The notes: a model not told the origin generated them from the letters alone. Shown: positions 45,102 through 56,142, counted from the first letter of the stretch. The stretch: 64,000 nucleotides of DNA from Fidelibacterota bacterium 408169 (GCA_002256485.1 NNSG01000002.1:1-64000); one strand, 5' to 3'. Numbers and translations: made by a program.

Positions 45102-47917
45102 TAAAAAATTACCTGTATTCCCAATTCTATTGTACGAGGCTTGCCATTTCGTGATGGATCATAATTAGGATTCGGTCTGCTAATCATGCTATAAGGGATG
45201 ATTTCTCCGGGGTTGTAACCATGCCCCGTATATGGATTAATCCGCCTTGGAATTTGTTCATCAAATATATTTTCAAGCTCCAAATACAGTTTATATTTCA
45301 ACCCTACCAGATTAAAAGTTTTGTGAAGTTTCACATCCATCATGCTGTATCCACTTACATTTTCCATACCGAGCTTTCTAAATAATTCCGGTGTGTATTC
45401 ACTGAAATATGCATAGGGATTATCTCCATCCCGTGGACCAACATAATAGGGTACACCATCTACATAACGAATGCCGTCTTCATATTCATTCGTACCTGGG
45501 ATTGAACGGGTATACCTTCTGCCGGAGCCGAACTCGATACGCAGAGCCACGCCCCATTTTGCAGGATGGTTATAGTATATATTGCTGAAGAATTGGAGCG
45601 GTTTATCCCAACTCATGAAATTTTCACCCAAGGGTTTTTCATTCAATGCACCTGCTTGCACAAGAAGATTATCCAATGGAGTTGAGCTTTTACCGGTTAT
45701 GATTGAATAATTAAAATTCAAATCCACATACCAATGTTTAAACACCCTACTTTTAAGAATGATCTCAATTCCGCGGGCTCGGGCATAGTCTGCATTGAAA
45801 TACATATTAAACCGTAGATGAGCGTATTTCGGATTGGAAGGGGTAATCGTTTGAGACGTTTCATAATCGAACATATCCTTCCAATAGGCCTTTAATTCCA
45901 ATACTTGATCTTCACTGAAACGGTGTTTTATTCCTAACTCATACTGAACGGTTGTTTTGGGATTCAGGTTTGGATTACCAAAAACCTGATAAGTTGATTG
46001 CGAAACTGAATTCAATTTGGCATACACATATTGAAATGTGGGCAATTGAGAAAAATGACCGTAATAAAAATATAAGACATCGTTGTCAGTGACAGGGTGA
46101 GAGATACCAAAACGCGGAGAGAATCTTCCTTTACCTCTATAACCGAACAGATCAAATGTTTCATCGTTAAATTTTTCACGGGCCGCATCTGTAATAATCA
46201 CCGTATTTGGATTATTTATGGCATCTTCAACGTATTGCCCCGGGAACCAGTAATCATAACGCATGCCGACGTTTACGGTCATCCCTTCAAATGTGATGCG
46301 ATCCTGAATGTAAAATGCACCAAATGTGGTGTACGCACGATACATATCATAATTGGCACCAAAGCCTGAGGTTCCTGCCCATGGTTCATCAATATCAAGT
46401 ACTTGAATTTCTGATAGTGTATTTTCAACACCGGCTTTGATCTTATGTCGGTTTTGGGTTCGGTAAACCCAATCGGCATCAATTCGATAATTATCGCTGG
46501 ACACATCATACCACTCCGGAGCAAATCCTGTATCATAAAATTCATCACCATAGGTAATGGTAATATTTCCATCCTGATCAACAACAGTATAGTTTATGGG
46601 ATCAAGATCCAGGCGTTCATCATATTCAGTCCAGTGCAAATTTTGTACAGCGCTATGTTCCAATGTGAGAAATCTACCCATTGTAATTTCATAAAAAGAT
46701 CTGGTGTTCAAGGTATGGGTCCAGTTCATGTTCAACAACCGTGTCTCACGCGTAATGGTATTATAATTATCCAGGATTTGCTGATAAGTATAAGGGAAAT
46801 AAGTGGATGAAAATGCCCGGGGCATAAAGTAACCTTGATTGATATTCAGAGATAAATCATAGGATATACTAAATTTTTTCTTCGGAGTAATTCCCCATGT
46901 CAGTTTATAAAGTCCATGCCAGTCATTATTTTCTCTTGATGCTAACGAAGCCAAAAAATCATCTTGTGCGTTGTCTTCCATTCCGGGTACGGACCAATAG
47001 CGATGAGGATAAAGTTTGGTTGAGGTGGGCAAATTGCTGTCATACATCTTTCCGTAACCATTGATAAAAATTGAAAATGAACCGGGAAGATTGATACCTA
47101 ATTTTGGTAAAAGCAGTTCCAAAATTGGATCGGGTCCGCCCACATTAAATTCGATTCTGTCCGTAGAATAATGCGTTAAAACATCCTGTCCCATTCCCCA
47201 ATTATCACTGGCGTATTTGAACGATCCTTCAAAATCTTTTTGTCCTTCTTTTAAGCGGATATTTATTATTCCGGACATGGCCTGACCATATTCAGCATTG
47301 TATCCTCCCGTAACAATTTCTAAATCTTGAATTGCTTCCGGATTAACAAAGAGATTTCCTGAATAACCGGAAAGGGGATCTTTCACGGATTGGCCATCAA
47401 CAATAAACATACTTTCATCAATACGCCCACCACGAATATGAATTTCATTATCCTGTGTTGTAACACCAATCTGTTCAGACAAAATATCTTCAACACTGGA
47501 AACAACTTTATTGGAAATATCATCACTGGAAACACGAACAACACTTGACGTTTCATCTACGTCAAAAAGTGGTTTTGAACCTAAAACAACAATTTCTTCA
47601 CCGAGGGTTAAAACCGTTTCTTCCATTTGGTAATCAAGGATTGTTGTTTTGCCTGTTTCTACATTTATTCCCGTTTGGAGTAAAATTTTATAACCAATGA
47701 TAGATGCTTCAATATTATATGTCCCGGCAGAAATACCGGAAATATAATAACGTCCGTTTAAATCTGAAGCTGCGCCATAATACGTGCCTTTAACAATTAC
47801 ATTTACACCTGCTAAAGGACGATGTGTTTTTCCATCAAGAATTGTACCGGAGACAATCCCTGTGTTTTGAGCTATTAACCAAAAAGGAACAAGTATAAAA
47901 AACCAGCGGAATCTCAT
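45101..47917 (-). CDS. TonB-dependent receptor with carboxypeptidase-regulatory-like N-terminus
   Basis: 938 residues. Signal peptide, then a carboxypeptidase-regulatory-like domain at ~20-105 (GIVSGTILDGKTHRPLAGVN), plug at ~125-230 (VSSVEDILSEQIGVTTQ, IHIRGGRIDESMFIVDG) and a 22-strand barrel to the C-terminus. It imports large substrates over the outer membrane, powered by TonB. No TonB box was recognised. It lacks the SusD partner but a lipoprotein gene of unknown type precedes it with a four-base overlap. The barrel ends in IELGIQVIF, as usual. Substrate unknown. Confidence 0.9.
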   Translation of the reverse strand: MRFRWFFILVPFWLIAQNTGIVSGTILDGKTHRPLAGVNVIVKGTYYGAASDLNGRYYISGISAGTYNIEASIIGYKILLQTGINVETGKTTILDYQMEETVLTLGEEIVVLGSKPLFDVDETSSVVRVSSDDISNKVVSSVEDILSEQIGVTTQDNEIHIRGGRIDESMFIVDGQSVKDPLSGYSGNLFVNPEAIQDLEIVTGGYNAEYGQAMSGIINIRLKEGQKDFEGSFKYASDNWGMGQDVLTHYSTDRIEFNVGGPDPILELLLPKLGINLPGSFSIFINGYGKMYDSNLPTSTKLYPHRYWSVPGMEDNAQDDFLASLASRENNDWHGLYKLTWGITPKKKFSISYDLSLNINQGYFMPRAFSSTYFPYTYQQILDNYNTITRETRLLNMNWTHTLNTRSFYEITMGRFLTLEHSAVQNLHWTEYDERLDLDPINYTVVDQDGNITITYGDEFYDTGFAPEWYDVSSDNYRIDADWVYRTQNRHKIKAGVENTLSEIQVLDIDEPWAGTSGFGANYDMYRAYTTFGAFYIQDRITFEGMTVNVGMRYDYWFPGQYVEDAINNPNTVIITDAAREKFNDETFDLFGYRGKGRFSPRFGISHPVTDNDVLYFYYGHFSQLPTFQYVYAKLNSVSQSTYQVFGNPNLNPKTTVQYELGIKHRFSEDQVLELKAYWKDMFDYETSQTITPSNPKYAHLRFNMYFNADYARARGIEIILKSRVFKHWYVDLNFNYSIITGKSSTPLDNLLVQAGALNEKPLGENFMSWDKPLQFFSNIYYNHPAKWGVALRIEFGSGRRYTRSIPGTNEYEDGIRYVDGVPYYVGPRDGDNPYAYFSEYTPELFRKLGMENVSGYSMMDVKLHKTFNLVGLKYKLYLELENIFDEQIPRRINPYTGHGYNPGEIIPYSMISRPNPNYDPSRNGKPRTIELGIQVIF

Positions 47918-49431
47918 TCTACAAATTCAACATTAATTAGATAGTTCAGAAAGTCAAGATAATTACCATTACCGTCTAACAATGGGTCATAGCCGTTATG
48001 TACTGGCAATGATAAAAGAACAGCTTTTCCAGCTGATAACGGATACTGAAATTGATAGACTCCACAAACATTCGGTGTCCCGGTCCACTCATCAAATTGA
48101 TCTTCCGGTAACTGAAGACGATATAAGCTTCGAAAGTTCGGATCATTATTATTTTCAAAACCTTCTAGATCAAGATATATTCCTTGTTCATCGCCAGTAC
48201 GCAAATCCAAAGCAGAATCAACTTGAGAATAAAGTGTTCTATTAGGAGAAATTTGAGCGTATTGACCCGTAAGAGGAATAATTGAATCAATTGGAAACCA
48301 GGTAAAACTTGTGTCCTTTACTTCGGCTGCTGAAATGAAATAGTTGCCTCCATTTAGAACATAATTTGTAATACTTGCACTTGCTTCACCATACAATGAA
48401 ATACCTGTATAAGCACTATTCCAGAAAACATATTTAAAATATCCTAAATTAGCCTTTATATCATTGGATGAATAAGGTAATGCCTGACCTAACTCCCAAA
48501 CTGAATAATTATTTTCGCCAACAAGAGTATCTAGAACACTTTTATACCATGTCATTGCATTATTTTGTGAATCCTGCATAAAATCATCTACTAGCAATAA
48601 ATCTCCTTTTACGGGAATCACTTTCCAATTATCAGGTTCTTCATTGTTTGTAGTATCTGGGAAAAATATCAAATTACTTTCAGCACCTGCAACATCTACA
48701 GCTTTTAAATAAAAAACATGCAAACCGGGTTCTATTTCAGTCAGCGTTAAACTGGGACTAGAAACTTCATCAATTGTATTCCAACATGTATCGCATGTAT
48801 CATCCAATGCATAATAAATAAACTCAACACTTTCCAACCCGTCTTGATCATATAAATCCCAAACAAATGTTCTGGTTGGGAATGTAAAACTAGTGTCCCC
48901 CTGTATATTGTGAACTTTTGGATTACTATTAAATCTAAAGTGTATTTCAGGAGCTGAATTTTTTATAGGCAAAGTAAGCTTTGCAGTGGTTTGGTCCTCT
49001 AAACTATCATTATCAATAGCTTTAACTTCGAAACTGAAAACATCTAAATCAGTACGAATCGGGACATAAAACAACCCTTCTTCTTCAGTTGTATAGGTCC
49101 ATGATATATCTGAACTCCACTTGTATTTATAGCCGATAACTGTGCCGTCTTTATCTTCTCCCCACCAATGTAACTGCTGCTTACTCGTTGTAATAGTTGT
49201 AAACGCATAATCCAAAGTGTCCCACACAATTCCCGGTGACGGATCTTGGTCTATGGCATATGTGAATTCTCCACTGGTAGAATCATAATGAGCAAAAATC
49301 GTATCACTGGCTATTAATGATAAATAAGTTTCAGGATATTCATTTTCATGAGGGATAGATGGATCCTCATATTCCCACAAGGAACAGGAAATTAATAATA
49401 GAGAAAAAATTCCGAGCCGTCTCATAAGCAA
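47914..49431 (-). CDS. Surface lipoprotein upstream of the TonB receptor
   Basis: 505 residues. Lipobox LLISC in the signal peptide (MLMRRLGIFSLLLISCS), so lipid-anchored. Ig-like sections (LPIKNSAPEIHFRFNSN, FTFPTRTFVWDLYDQDG) are followed by a region like a glutamine-amidotransferase fold (LLVDDFMQDSQNNAMTWYK, LGYFKYVFWNSAYTG, NYVLNGGNYFISAAEV). It is not SusD by sequence. Its place before a TonB receptor suggests substrate capture, but this is inference. Confidence 0.72.
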   Translation of the reverse strand: MLMRRLGIFSLLLISCSLWEYEDPSIPHENEYPETYLSLIASDTIFAHYDSTSGEFTYAIDQDPSPGIVWDTLDYAFTTITTSKQQLHWWGEDKDGTVIGYKYKWSSDISWTYTTEEEGLFYVPIRTDLDVFSFEVKAIDNDSLEDQTTAKLTLPIKNSAPEIHFRFNSNPKVHNIQGDTSFTFPTRTFVWDLYDQDGLESVEFIYYALDDTCDTCWNTIDEVSSPSLTLTEIEPGLHVFYLKAVDVAGAESNLIFFPDTTNNEEPDNWKVIPVKGDLLLVDDFMQDSQNNAMTWYKSVLDTLVGENNYSVWELGQALPYSSNDIKANLGYFKYVFWNSAYTGISLYGEASASITNYVLNGGNYFISAAEVKDTSFTWFPIDSIIPLTGQYAQISPNRTLYSQVDSALDLRTGDEQGIYLDLEGFENNNDPNFRSLYRLQLPEDQFDEWTGTPNVCGVYQFQYPLSAGKAVLLSLPVHNGYDPLLDGNGNYLDFLNYLINVEFVE

Positions 49432-49433
49432 AA

Positions 49434-49465
49434 AACCTTCTGAAGGTTATAACCTTCAGAAGGTT
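49434..49465 (-). terminator. Hairpin after the 1465-residue T9SS gene (AACCTTCTGAAGGTT type)
   Basis: Perfect 15-base stem AACCTTCTGAAGGTT / AACCTTCAGAAGGTT with an AT loop. On the minus strand it is followed by TTTTTT, so it can act as an intrinsic terminator between the 49474-53871 gene and the lipoprotein-receptor operon. Same pattern as the palindromes at 6823-6945. Confidence 0.75.
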
Positions 49466-49473
49466 TAATCCGT

Positions 49474-52400
49474 TTATCGTACCAAAAGCATTTTACGATG
49501 ATCAATAAAATCATCTGCTTTGATTCGATAAATATACATCCCGGATGCAGCATCGATACCTGAGTCATCTAATCCATTCCAGTTAATGATATGGTTTCCT
49601 GCATCCATTTTTTCAGAAATCAATGTTCTCACCTTGCGACCCAAAACATCATAGATTATCAGTTTCACATTGGAATTTTCAGCCAATTGAAATCCAATCC
49701 GTGTTTCCGGGTTGAATGGATTAGGGAAATTAGGATAGAGTACAAATTCCTTTGCAATACCATCAAAATCTTCAGCTATACTCAATTGTCCCAAGTCAGC
49801 CATATCACGAACTTCTATTTTATATGTACCAAAACTGAAATTGAAAATTCCAGACACTGTTTCTAAAGTAGATCCAACTTCAAGGCCGCTTAAAAAATTA
49901 TCAGCCTCCATGGTGGACATATCATCATCCATTAAACAACTAATACCTGAATCATCTTTGATAGACCAATCGTATTGATTAACCTCTGAAATAGTTACAT
50001 TTGATACGTTGACAAGACATCCTTCATAAGCCTCTGGTTCATCAGAATCCTGCGCCAAATCAGCAGTACTGACTAATAGTGGTGATATAACATTATTAGA
50101 ACTTAATATTGATACAGCCGTTACGCTGTCAAGCTTCGTACTACCGTAATGTTCGTATACTTTTCCGGACAACGTTATTTCATCACCTCTGGTTAGTCCC
50201 GGTAAATTATCACCATCAAAAAAGAGACCAGACCATTGAGCACTTGCACTTTGCATAGCATAGGAATTGTATGAACCAGTAGAATAATCCAGACTATCAA
50301 CAGTTACTATTCCCGTTAAGGTTACACTGCAATCAATATAGGGAGAGACTCCTGAAGGCCAAGGAGAATACTGTATATCATAAATTGTTAAATCGCCATT
50401 TTTAGATATATAACCCAAATAATTTTCAACTTCAATATTTGGAAAATGTGAGGATTTAATTTCAATTTGATCTACCCCATCATCGTAAGCTGAAATATAG
50501 TATTCGACAAAAATATCATCACTTGAAGAAGATGGTATATCTCCCGACCAAATATCATCGGCACCAAGACTCATAGCTACAGAATCCCAAACTCCACCGT
50601 CGTATCGAAAATGGACAAATGCTTGGGAAATTGTGGAATTATCCGTAATCATAGTCGAAACCTGAACTTGATCTGATGGAGATACCACACACGGATCTCT
50701 TTGGACTTCTGCAATAATTGGAGGACCTGCACCAAATACTATATCCGATGGATAATTGGGTTCCAATTTGTAAGCAGTTGAATCATCATAAAATCCATGT
50801 CGATGATAAACCCATCCGCGAATGGATTCAACAAATGAGCCGACAGGAGGTCTTTCCCAGCCAGTCCATTCTTCTGATTCAGAATTTGTTCCGATTTTAA
50901 TTTCACCACTTCCATCATCTATTGTCCATTGACCATAATCAAGGTCATTTCGGATGACCATTGCATCATTGATTTCAATCCATACTGCTCCCCATTGCTC
51001 AGCGGTTAATGGATCTCTTAAGTCTCCTGTATTAATCGTATCCACAGGAACAGCTGTTGGATCAAATCCAAGTACTTGAATGGGTTGAGTAATATCAATT
51101 TCCGTAACATTCCCATCATAGGAATCACTTCCATATTCACTGATTAAACCTGTTGCTCTTATTTTTCTACCAATAGGCTGACTGCCTAAAGCGGCCGGAT
51201 CTGCACTATAACACACCATACCGCTCCAAGGACCACCATTATAATCTTCAAAAATAAGTTTTATTCCACTACCGGCATAAGCTAAACCAGTAGCAACAGT
51301 TACGATACCTTCCACTATGACAGTATCTTCTTCTGTATAATAGGACATATCGGAAACATTGTCCTCCGCCACTTTCAGCAAATCACTGTATAATACCTGA
51401 TTTATCCTTTGGATTCGAGTAACGCCATCTTCCGCCACATCACGAGCTAACCTGGGTTCAAGTTTCGCATCACTATATGTGTAAGTCATAACGCCGGCAA
51501 CACCAGCCAATGCCTGTCCGGTTTCAGGAAAATAATAATAATCCCAAATATCATCTACGTGTAAAGAGTTGGTGCCGTCTGTAACTGACCATTCACCATT
51601 ACCAAGATCAGCATTATCAACAGTAACATTATCTACTTTTACCAAACATCCCTCATAGGCTTCCGCTTCTGTTCCACCTGTCATTACCTGTCCAGGTGTA
51701 ACAACGGTCGGACTGATCATATTAACAGCTGGACCATGAACAATCACTTCCGTCACATCCACAATTTCTGTAAGGTTATAATATTCATCCACAGTACCAG
51801 TTAGTGTAATGCTGTCTCCTTCAGCTACAGAATGGACTACACCTGCAGTCGTTGAAAAATCAAACGTATCCCAACCATTTGAATTATAAGCAACTATACC
51901 ATTCCATGGTCCAACTGCATCTTGTACATTGAGATATTTATTTCCGCTGCTTCCCCAAAATTCAGCTGTAACAATACCGCTAATCGATACTGATTGGCCG
52001 TCTAATGGTGAATCACCTGAAGCGTCGGTTGTGTATTGAATATCGTAAATTGCTGTAATATCCCCCCCTGATGAAATAACTAAATAAGAAGAAACATCTG
52101 ATGTAGAATTATTACCCTCATTATCAACAGCAGTAATCGAGTATGAAACAGTCGTTCCTGAAGTTTGAGCAGGTATTGTTCCAGCATAGATATCACCTGA
52201 TGTGTTGGACATTGTTATATCTGTATTACCTGAGCCTGCATCATATGTGAGTGTAGCACTGGCAATCGTTCCATTATCAGTGATTGTTGCAGAAACGATC
52301 ACATCATCTGTATCAGTAGGAGAAGAGGGATTTATTACAATATTAGATATTGAGGGTGAATCTCCGGTGAGATCTATATCATCAATATCACGAGGATTAA

Positions 52401-53871
52401 GTTCATACTCAGAATATCCAAAACTAACCACACCGGAAATTGAAGGAATTACATCTCCTACGGATGGTGCATAAGCAAAAAATGAATCTTCAACTTCGCA
52501 TGCTCCAGATCCGTCATCAATAAACCATTGACCGTATTGATCTGCAGCAGTTGTAACAACCACATTCTCAATTTTGATTAATAATCCTTCATAGGATTCT
52601 CCAATTGCAGCACATCCACCGGACAAGTCACCTGTTGTAATTACTATAGGATCATATACACTATTTCCTGAAGATAATATTGTAGCGGCTGCTACATTTT
52701 TTAATTCTGTAAGTCCATAGTATTCATCTACTTCTGCTGTCATATTTATTTCATCTCCTACTGTAGGCATAACAGACGTATCATAAACATAAACACCATC
52801 CCATGCATCAGGGCCATCTTGAATATAGAATCTACCACTACTCATGACAGCTGTTATAATCCCTTCTACTGTAACATTATTTCCATCTTCAGGTGAAGGA
52901 TAACAATCGTTGTCAGTTCCTGCATCGGTTGCAGTTTGAATTTCAGAAATGGGAGTTGCTGTTAATGCAGGTGCCACAGTAAAAGAAACTGTATCCGCCA
53001 CATGTGGGCTCAAGTTTGCATGACTGTCATCAACAAGCCAAATAATAAATGTATGAGATGTTTCTGATAAACCAGTTAATGCTATATCGTCATCTGTATA
53101 TTGCATTACAGTTGAGCCGTTATCCAATGAATAATGAATATGCCCATCTCCACTTCCTGCTGTTCCTACTGTAAAATTGCTGATATCAAAAGATATTGTT
53201 ACTTCGGAAGAGTATAATGTTGCTCCATCGGTTGGACTTGTTATTGCAATTAAAGGATCTACGTGTGGATGTGAACCTATATAATCCCATGTATTTTGTG
53301 CATATACAACCCATTCTGAATCATCAGTTGTTGTTCCGGCTGAAGATGACCAGTCCGTATTACCGATAGTAATAGTAGATTTTCTAACTAATGTATGTTC
53401 TTTTGTTCCGTCAGTTACACCAGCCACATCCCAACCTGAACCGGGGTCTTCGCCAAATAAACCAATTACATCAATCACTTCTGTAGAATTGTCAAAAGTA
53501 CCATCTGCATTTGCATCATAAACTAATCCAAGATAATCATCTCCATTAAACCATGTAGCACCTGAATTCGTACCATCATCGTCATTATAAGGTAAAATGC
53601 CTGTTGCATCAGCACTGGAATTGGCAATTACATAAACATCTCCATCTGATAAGGTACCTGATAGAACATATAGATTTTCATCAGTTGTTGAACCATTGTT
53701 GTATCTCACAATTGCATAATTGGTAAGATCTTTGTCGCTACCTGTACCATTATAAATTTCAAGATATTTATTATTGCTGCTACCTTCAGCATATTCTGAT
53801 AAAAACAGATCCGTCGTCTGACCCAATATCAACGAACACATCGTTAAAATTATAATCGTTAATCGATTCAT
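49474..53871 (-). CDS. Large secreted T9SS protein with lamin-tail and OB-fold repeats
   Basis: 1465 residues. Signal peptide (MNRLTIIILTMCSLILGQ), then a lamin-tail domain at ~20-190 (LFLSEYAEGSSNNKYLEIYN). About four OB-fold segments of the YhcR/ExeM nuclease type follow, each like VTVEGIITAVMSSGRFYIQDG with VGDEINMTAEVDEYYGLTEL; near residues 310-400, 620-740, 855-990 and 1195-1330. Ig-like stretches lie between. It ends in a T9SS sorting domain (NFPNPFNPETRIGFQLAEN, MLLVR). No nuclease motif is visible, so the domains may bind nucleic acid or glycan for another enzyme. Confidence 0.8.
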   Translation of the reverse strand: MNRLTIIILTMCSLILGQTTDLFLSEYAEGSSNNKYLEIYNGTGSDKDLTNYAIVRYNNGSTTDENLYVLSGTLSDGDVYVIANSSADATGILPYNDDDGTNSGATWFNGDDYLGLVYDANADGTFDNSTEVIDVIGLFGEDPGSGWDVAGVTDGTKEHTLVRKSTITIGNTDWSSSAGTTTDDSEWVVYAQNTWDYIGSHPHVDPLIAITSPTDGATLYSSEVTISFDISNFTVGTAGSGDGHIHYSLDNGSTVMQYTDDDIALTGLSETSHTFIIWLVDDSHANLSPHVADTVSFTVAPALTATPISEIQTATDAGTDNDCYPSPEDGNNVTVEGIITAVMSSGRFYIQDGPDAWDGVYVYDTSVMPTVGDEINMTAEVDEYYGLTELKNVAAATILSSGNSVYDPIVITTGDLSGGCAAIGESYEGLLIKIENVVVTTAADQYGQWFIDDGSGACEVEDSFFAYAPSVGDVIPSISGVVSFGYSEYELNPRDIDDIDLTGDSPSISNIVINPSSPTDTDDVIVSATITDNGTIASATLTYDAGSGNTDITMSNTSGDIYAGTIPAQTSGTTVSYSITAVDNEGNNSTSDVSSYLVISSGGDITAIYDIQYTTDASGDSPLDGQSVSISGIVTAEFWGSSGNKYLNVQDAVGPWNGIVAYNSNGWDTFDFSTTAGVVHSVAEGDSITLTGTVDEYYNLTEIVDVTEVIVHGPAVNMISPTVVTPGQVMTGGTEAEAYEGCLVKVDNVTVDNADLGNGEWSVTDGTNSLHVDDIWDYYYFPETGQALAGVAGVMTYTYSDAKLEPRLARDVAEDGVTRIQRINQVLYSDLLKVAEDNVSDMSYYTEEDTVIVEGIVTVATGLAYAGSGIKLIFEDYNGGPWSGMVCYSADPAALGSQPIGRKIRATGLISEYGSDSYDGNVTEIDITQPIQVLGFDPTAVPVDTINTGDLRDPLTAEQWGAVWIEINDAMVIRNDLDYGQWTIDDGSGEIKIGTNSESEEWTGWERPPVGSFVESIRGWVYHRHGFYDDSTAYKLEPNYPSDIVFGAGPPIIAEVQRDPCVVSPSDQVQVSTMITDNSTISQAFVHFRYDGGVWDSVAMSLGADDIWSGDIPSSSSDDIFVEYYISAYDDGVDQIEIKSSHFPNIEVENYLGYISKNGDLTIYDIQYSPWPSGVSPYIDCSVTLTGIVTVDSLDYSTGSYNSYAMQSASAQWSGLFFDGDNLPGLTRGDEITLSGKVYEHYGSTKLDSVTAVSILSSNNVISPLLVSTADLAQDSDEPEAYEGCLVNVSNVTISEVNQYDWSIKDDSGISCLMDDDMSTMEADNFLSGLEVGSTLETVSGIFNFSFGTYKIEVRDMADLGQLSIAEDFDGIAKEFVLYPNFPNPFNPETRIGFQLAENSNVKLIIYDVLGRKVRTLISEKMDAGNHIINWNGLDDSGIDAASGMYIYRIKADDFIDHRKMLLVR

Positions 53872-53896
53872 TTTGTACTCCTTTTTATTTTTTCAT

Positions 53897-56044
53897 TTAC
53901 TTTATGATTAAAAATTTACCTTCTTTTATTTTACCATAGGATAAACTTTCGTTATCCAAATTTTCAACTGTGAATAAATACAGTCCTGTTGCTGCGGCCT
54001 GATCATGGCGGGTAATAAGGTCCCATGCATGTTCACCACCGCCGAATTGCGGGTTTTTTCGGTCATCGATATTTTGAATATCACTTCCTTTATAATCTTT
54101 ATTATGATCCAATACGTCAACCAAATCCCCGGCAAGAGAAAAAATTCGTATTTCTGCTTTTTCAGGAAGATTTTGAAACCAGATCTGTCTCTCTCTACTG
54201 CCAAAGCCATCCCATTTTGCCTGCCCCCGATAAGGATTTGGATATACGCTTGGCTGATCTGCCCATTCAGACGTGGATTTAACACCGGGATAAACATATT
54301 TGCGATTGGCATAGACAGAACTTTCTAAACTTTCCAAATTTGCGTTTGGATCCCCGCGATCATAAGCTGTAACTGCATAATAATTCAGCCATCCGTTTTT
54401 CACATCACTATTCACAAATTTATAATGATAAAAATTCCCGTCTACCTCAACACTGTCCTGTTCACCGAATTCATTCAAAATTCTTATATAGTCGAATCCC
54501 GTATTATAACCGATATCCATATAATCTGGGTGAGCCAAATCAAATTCCCCTAACAATGTAAATTCCTTCTCTGATTCTCCTACTGTTTTCCTGGCTCCAT
54601 ATATACGATAACCTTCGAAATCTTGCTCACGGCTAATGGGATCGGAAAAAAATTCCGAATTGTTTTCCCAATAAACGGTGACTTCTTGATCACTGACTTT
54701 CAGTGCCATGTTAGGCGTAGGTGGCGGTTCTGGCAAAATATATCGGGTTAATATACCATCTTCATTCAGGTCCTCACCATCATCCAAAATATTATTACGA
54801 TTGACATCTTCCCCATCAAACGCTTTTTGCGCCCAATCGTTATTAACATGAAGATTTGCTCTACGCTCAGGGGAATCATCGGTTGCACCGCTCCAACGGG
54901 CACAAACAATAGTCATAACTATATTGCATGAATCACCCGGTGGAAGTTCCCATTGAGATGAATCTATATTAGCTGGATTGCTTCCGAAAGGGCCAGCTGA
55001 AAAGAGATATATCCAACTGTTTGGATCTGAAGGATACCCTTCTTCAGTATAATCTACACCCGTCCCTTTAGGCACATTTGATTTCATTGCATCATAACGA
55101 TCTTCATCTCTCAATGGCATACTGTATTGTGGATAATCTGAATTATTTGAACTAGTCCAAACCCATTGGCTATAATGAGATTGCACATGGGGGTTGGGAA
55201 CTGATCCACCTAATAAGGAAACACCAATATATGACTCTGCCCAACCGTCGTCTCCATCTGCATCATATTGATAAGCTATGTCCCTTGTAAAGCCTGCTTC
55301 GTCTGTGGATTGATCAAAACCGTCTAAATTATCGTACCAGGTAAAGCCGCCTCCCGGTTCATATTTATTGGTATAATTCATATTTGCTACAGATGCATCC
55401 ATCCATAATCCCGCATAAATATCTTTTATAGTTTCATTTGATGAATTATGAATTGTGTAGTTTAAGATGACAAACGCATCAGCAAACGTAAAATTCCATG
55501 CATAAGACTCGAGGTGCAGATCAATACCCAAAGGAGTATGATTGGGAATATCATAATCATCTGTAGGTGAAACACCATAATCCTTAAAATCCATAATAAA
55601 GTCTTGATGAGACACAGCAAAAGGTGAAAAATATTGAGCCATGGAGTCCAATGATGTGGAGGAAATGGATGATCTTATTTCTACACCGGAGTTTGCAAAA
55701 TATTCAAATCCCTCTTGCCCTGATTCAAATACACCATCTACAATAGCTGTTGATACGCGGCGTTCACCATTTACTTTGCCCCCGATCCATAGACCTGCAT
55801 AAGAAAAATGTTCAACTTGTTCCCGTAGAATTTCTGTCTTTTGCTTATACTGGCAAGAGGGTTGAATTCGGCCGTCTATTTTGTTCCAGCCATTACCCAA
55901 AACACCAAAATTTGTTACGGCTAAACCTAACTGACCTACAGACGTATATTTATCATATACATCATCTGCAAATTGGGCTTGGACAGGTTTGTTTAAACCA
56001 ATAATGAGTATTAAAAATGTGAAATGATACCAGTATTTTTTCAT
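53897..56044 (-). CDS. Large exported protein with T9SS-like C-terminus
   Basis: 715 residues with signal peptide (YWYHFTFLILIIGLNKPVQA). N-terminal ~400 residues without a family I know; they have the look of a long beta-rich surface protein (SYAGLWIGGKVNGERR, NYTIHNSSNETIKDIYAGLW). The C-terminal third has a fibronectin-like part (MALKVSDQEVTVYWENNSEF, YYAVTAYDRGDPN) and a FlgD-like domain ending GKIKEGKFLIIK, variant of the T9SS sorting signal with YPNPYRGQAKWDGFG. It starts the transcript that runs into the 1465-residue gene, with a gap of 25 bases. Confidence 0.78.
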   Translation of the reverse strand: MKKYWYHFTFLILIIGLNKPVQAQFADDVYDKYTSVGQLGLAVTNFGVLGNGWNKIDGRIQPSCQYKQKTEILREQVEHFSYAGLWIGGKVNGERRVSTAIVDGVFESGQEGFEYFANSGVEIRSSISSTSLDSMAQYFSPFAVSHQDFIMDFKDYGVSPTDDYDIPNHTPLGIDLHLESYAWNFTFADAFVILNYTIHNSSNETIKDIYAGLWMDASVANMNYTNKYEPGGGFTWYDNLDGFDQSTDEAGFTRDIAYQYDADGDDGWAESYIGVSLLGGSVPNPHVQSHYSQWVWTSSNNSDYPQYSMPLRDEDRYDAMKSNVPKGTGVDYTEEGYPSDPNSWIYLFSAGPFGSNPANIDSSQWELPPGDSCNIVMTIVCARWSGATDDSPERRANLHVNNDWAQKAFDGEDVNRNNILDDGEDLNEDGILTRYILPEPPPTPNMALKVSDQEVTVYWENNSEFFSDPISREQDFEGYRIYGARKTVGESEKEFTLLGEFDLAHPDYMDIGYNTGFDYIRILNEFGEQDSVEVDGNFYHYKFVNSDVKNGWLNYYAVTAYDRGDPNANLESLESSVYANRKYVYPGVKSTSEWADQPSVYPNPYRGQAKWDGFGSRERQIWFQNLPEKAEIRIFSLAGDLVDVLDHNKDYKGSDIQNIDDRKNPQFGGGEHAWDLITRHDQAAATGLYLFTVENLDNESLSYGKIKEGKFLIIK

Positions 56045-56056
56045 GTTTTACCACGG

Positions 56057-56086
56057 ATAAAAACAGCAGATGAGTCCACCTGCTGA
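56057..56086 (-). terminator. Terminator-like hairpin after the EEP nuclease gene
   Basis: On the minus strand CAGCAG, a ten-base loop and CTGCTG followed by TTTTTAT. It separates the operon ending at 56143 from the gene starting at 56044. Confidence 0.7.
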
Positions 56087-56142
56087 AAAATTCGCCCGCC
56101 AAGTTAATATTGACGATAAGGGAAGTCAATTAAGACTCGAAA

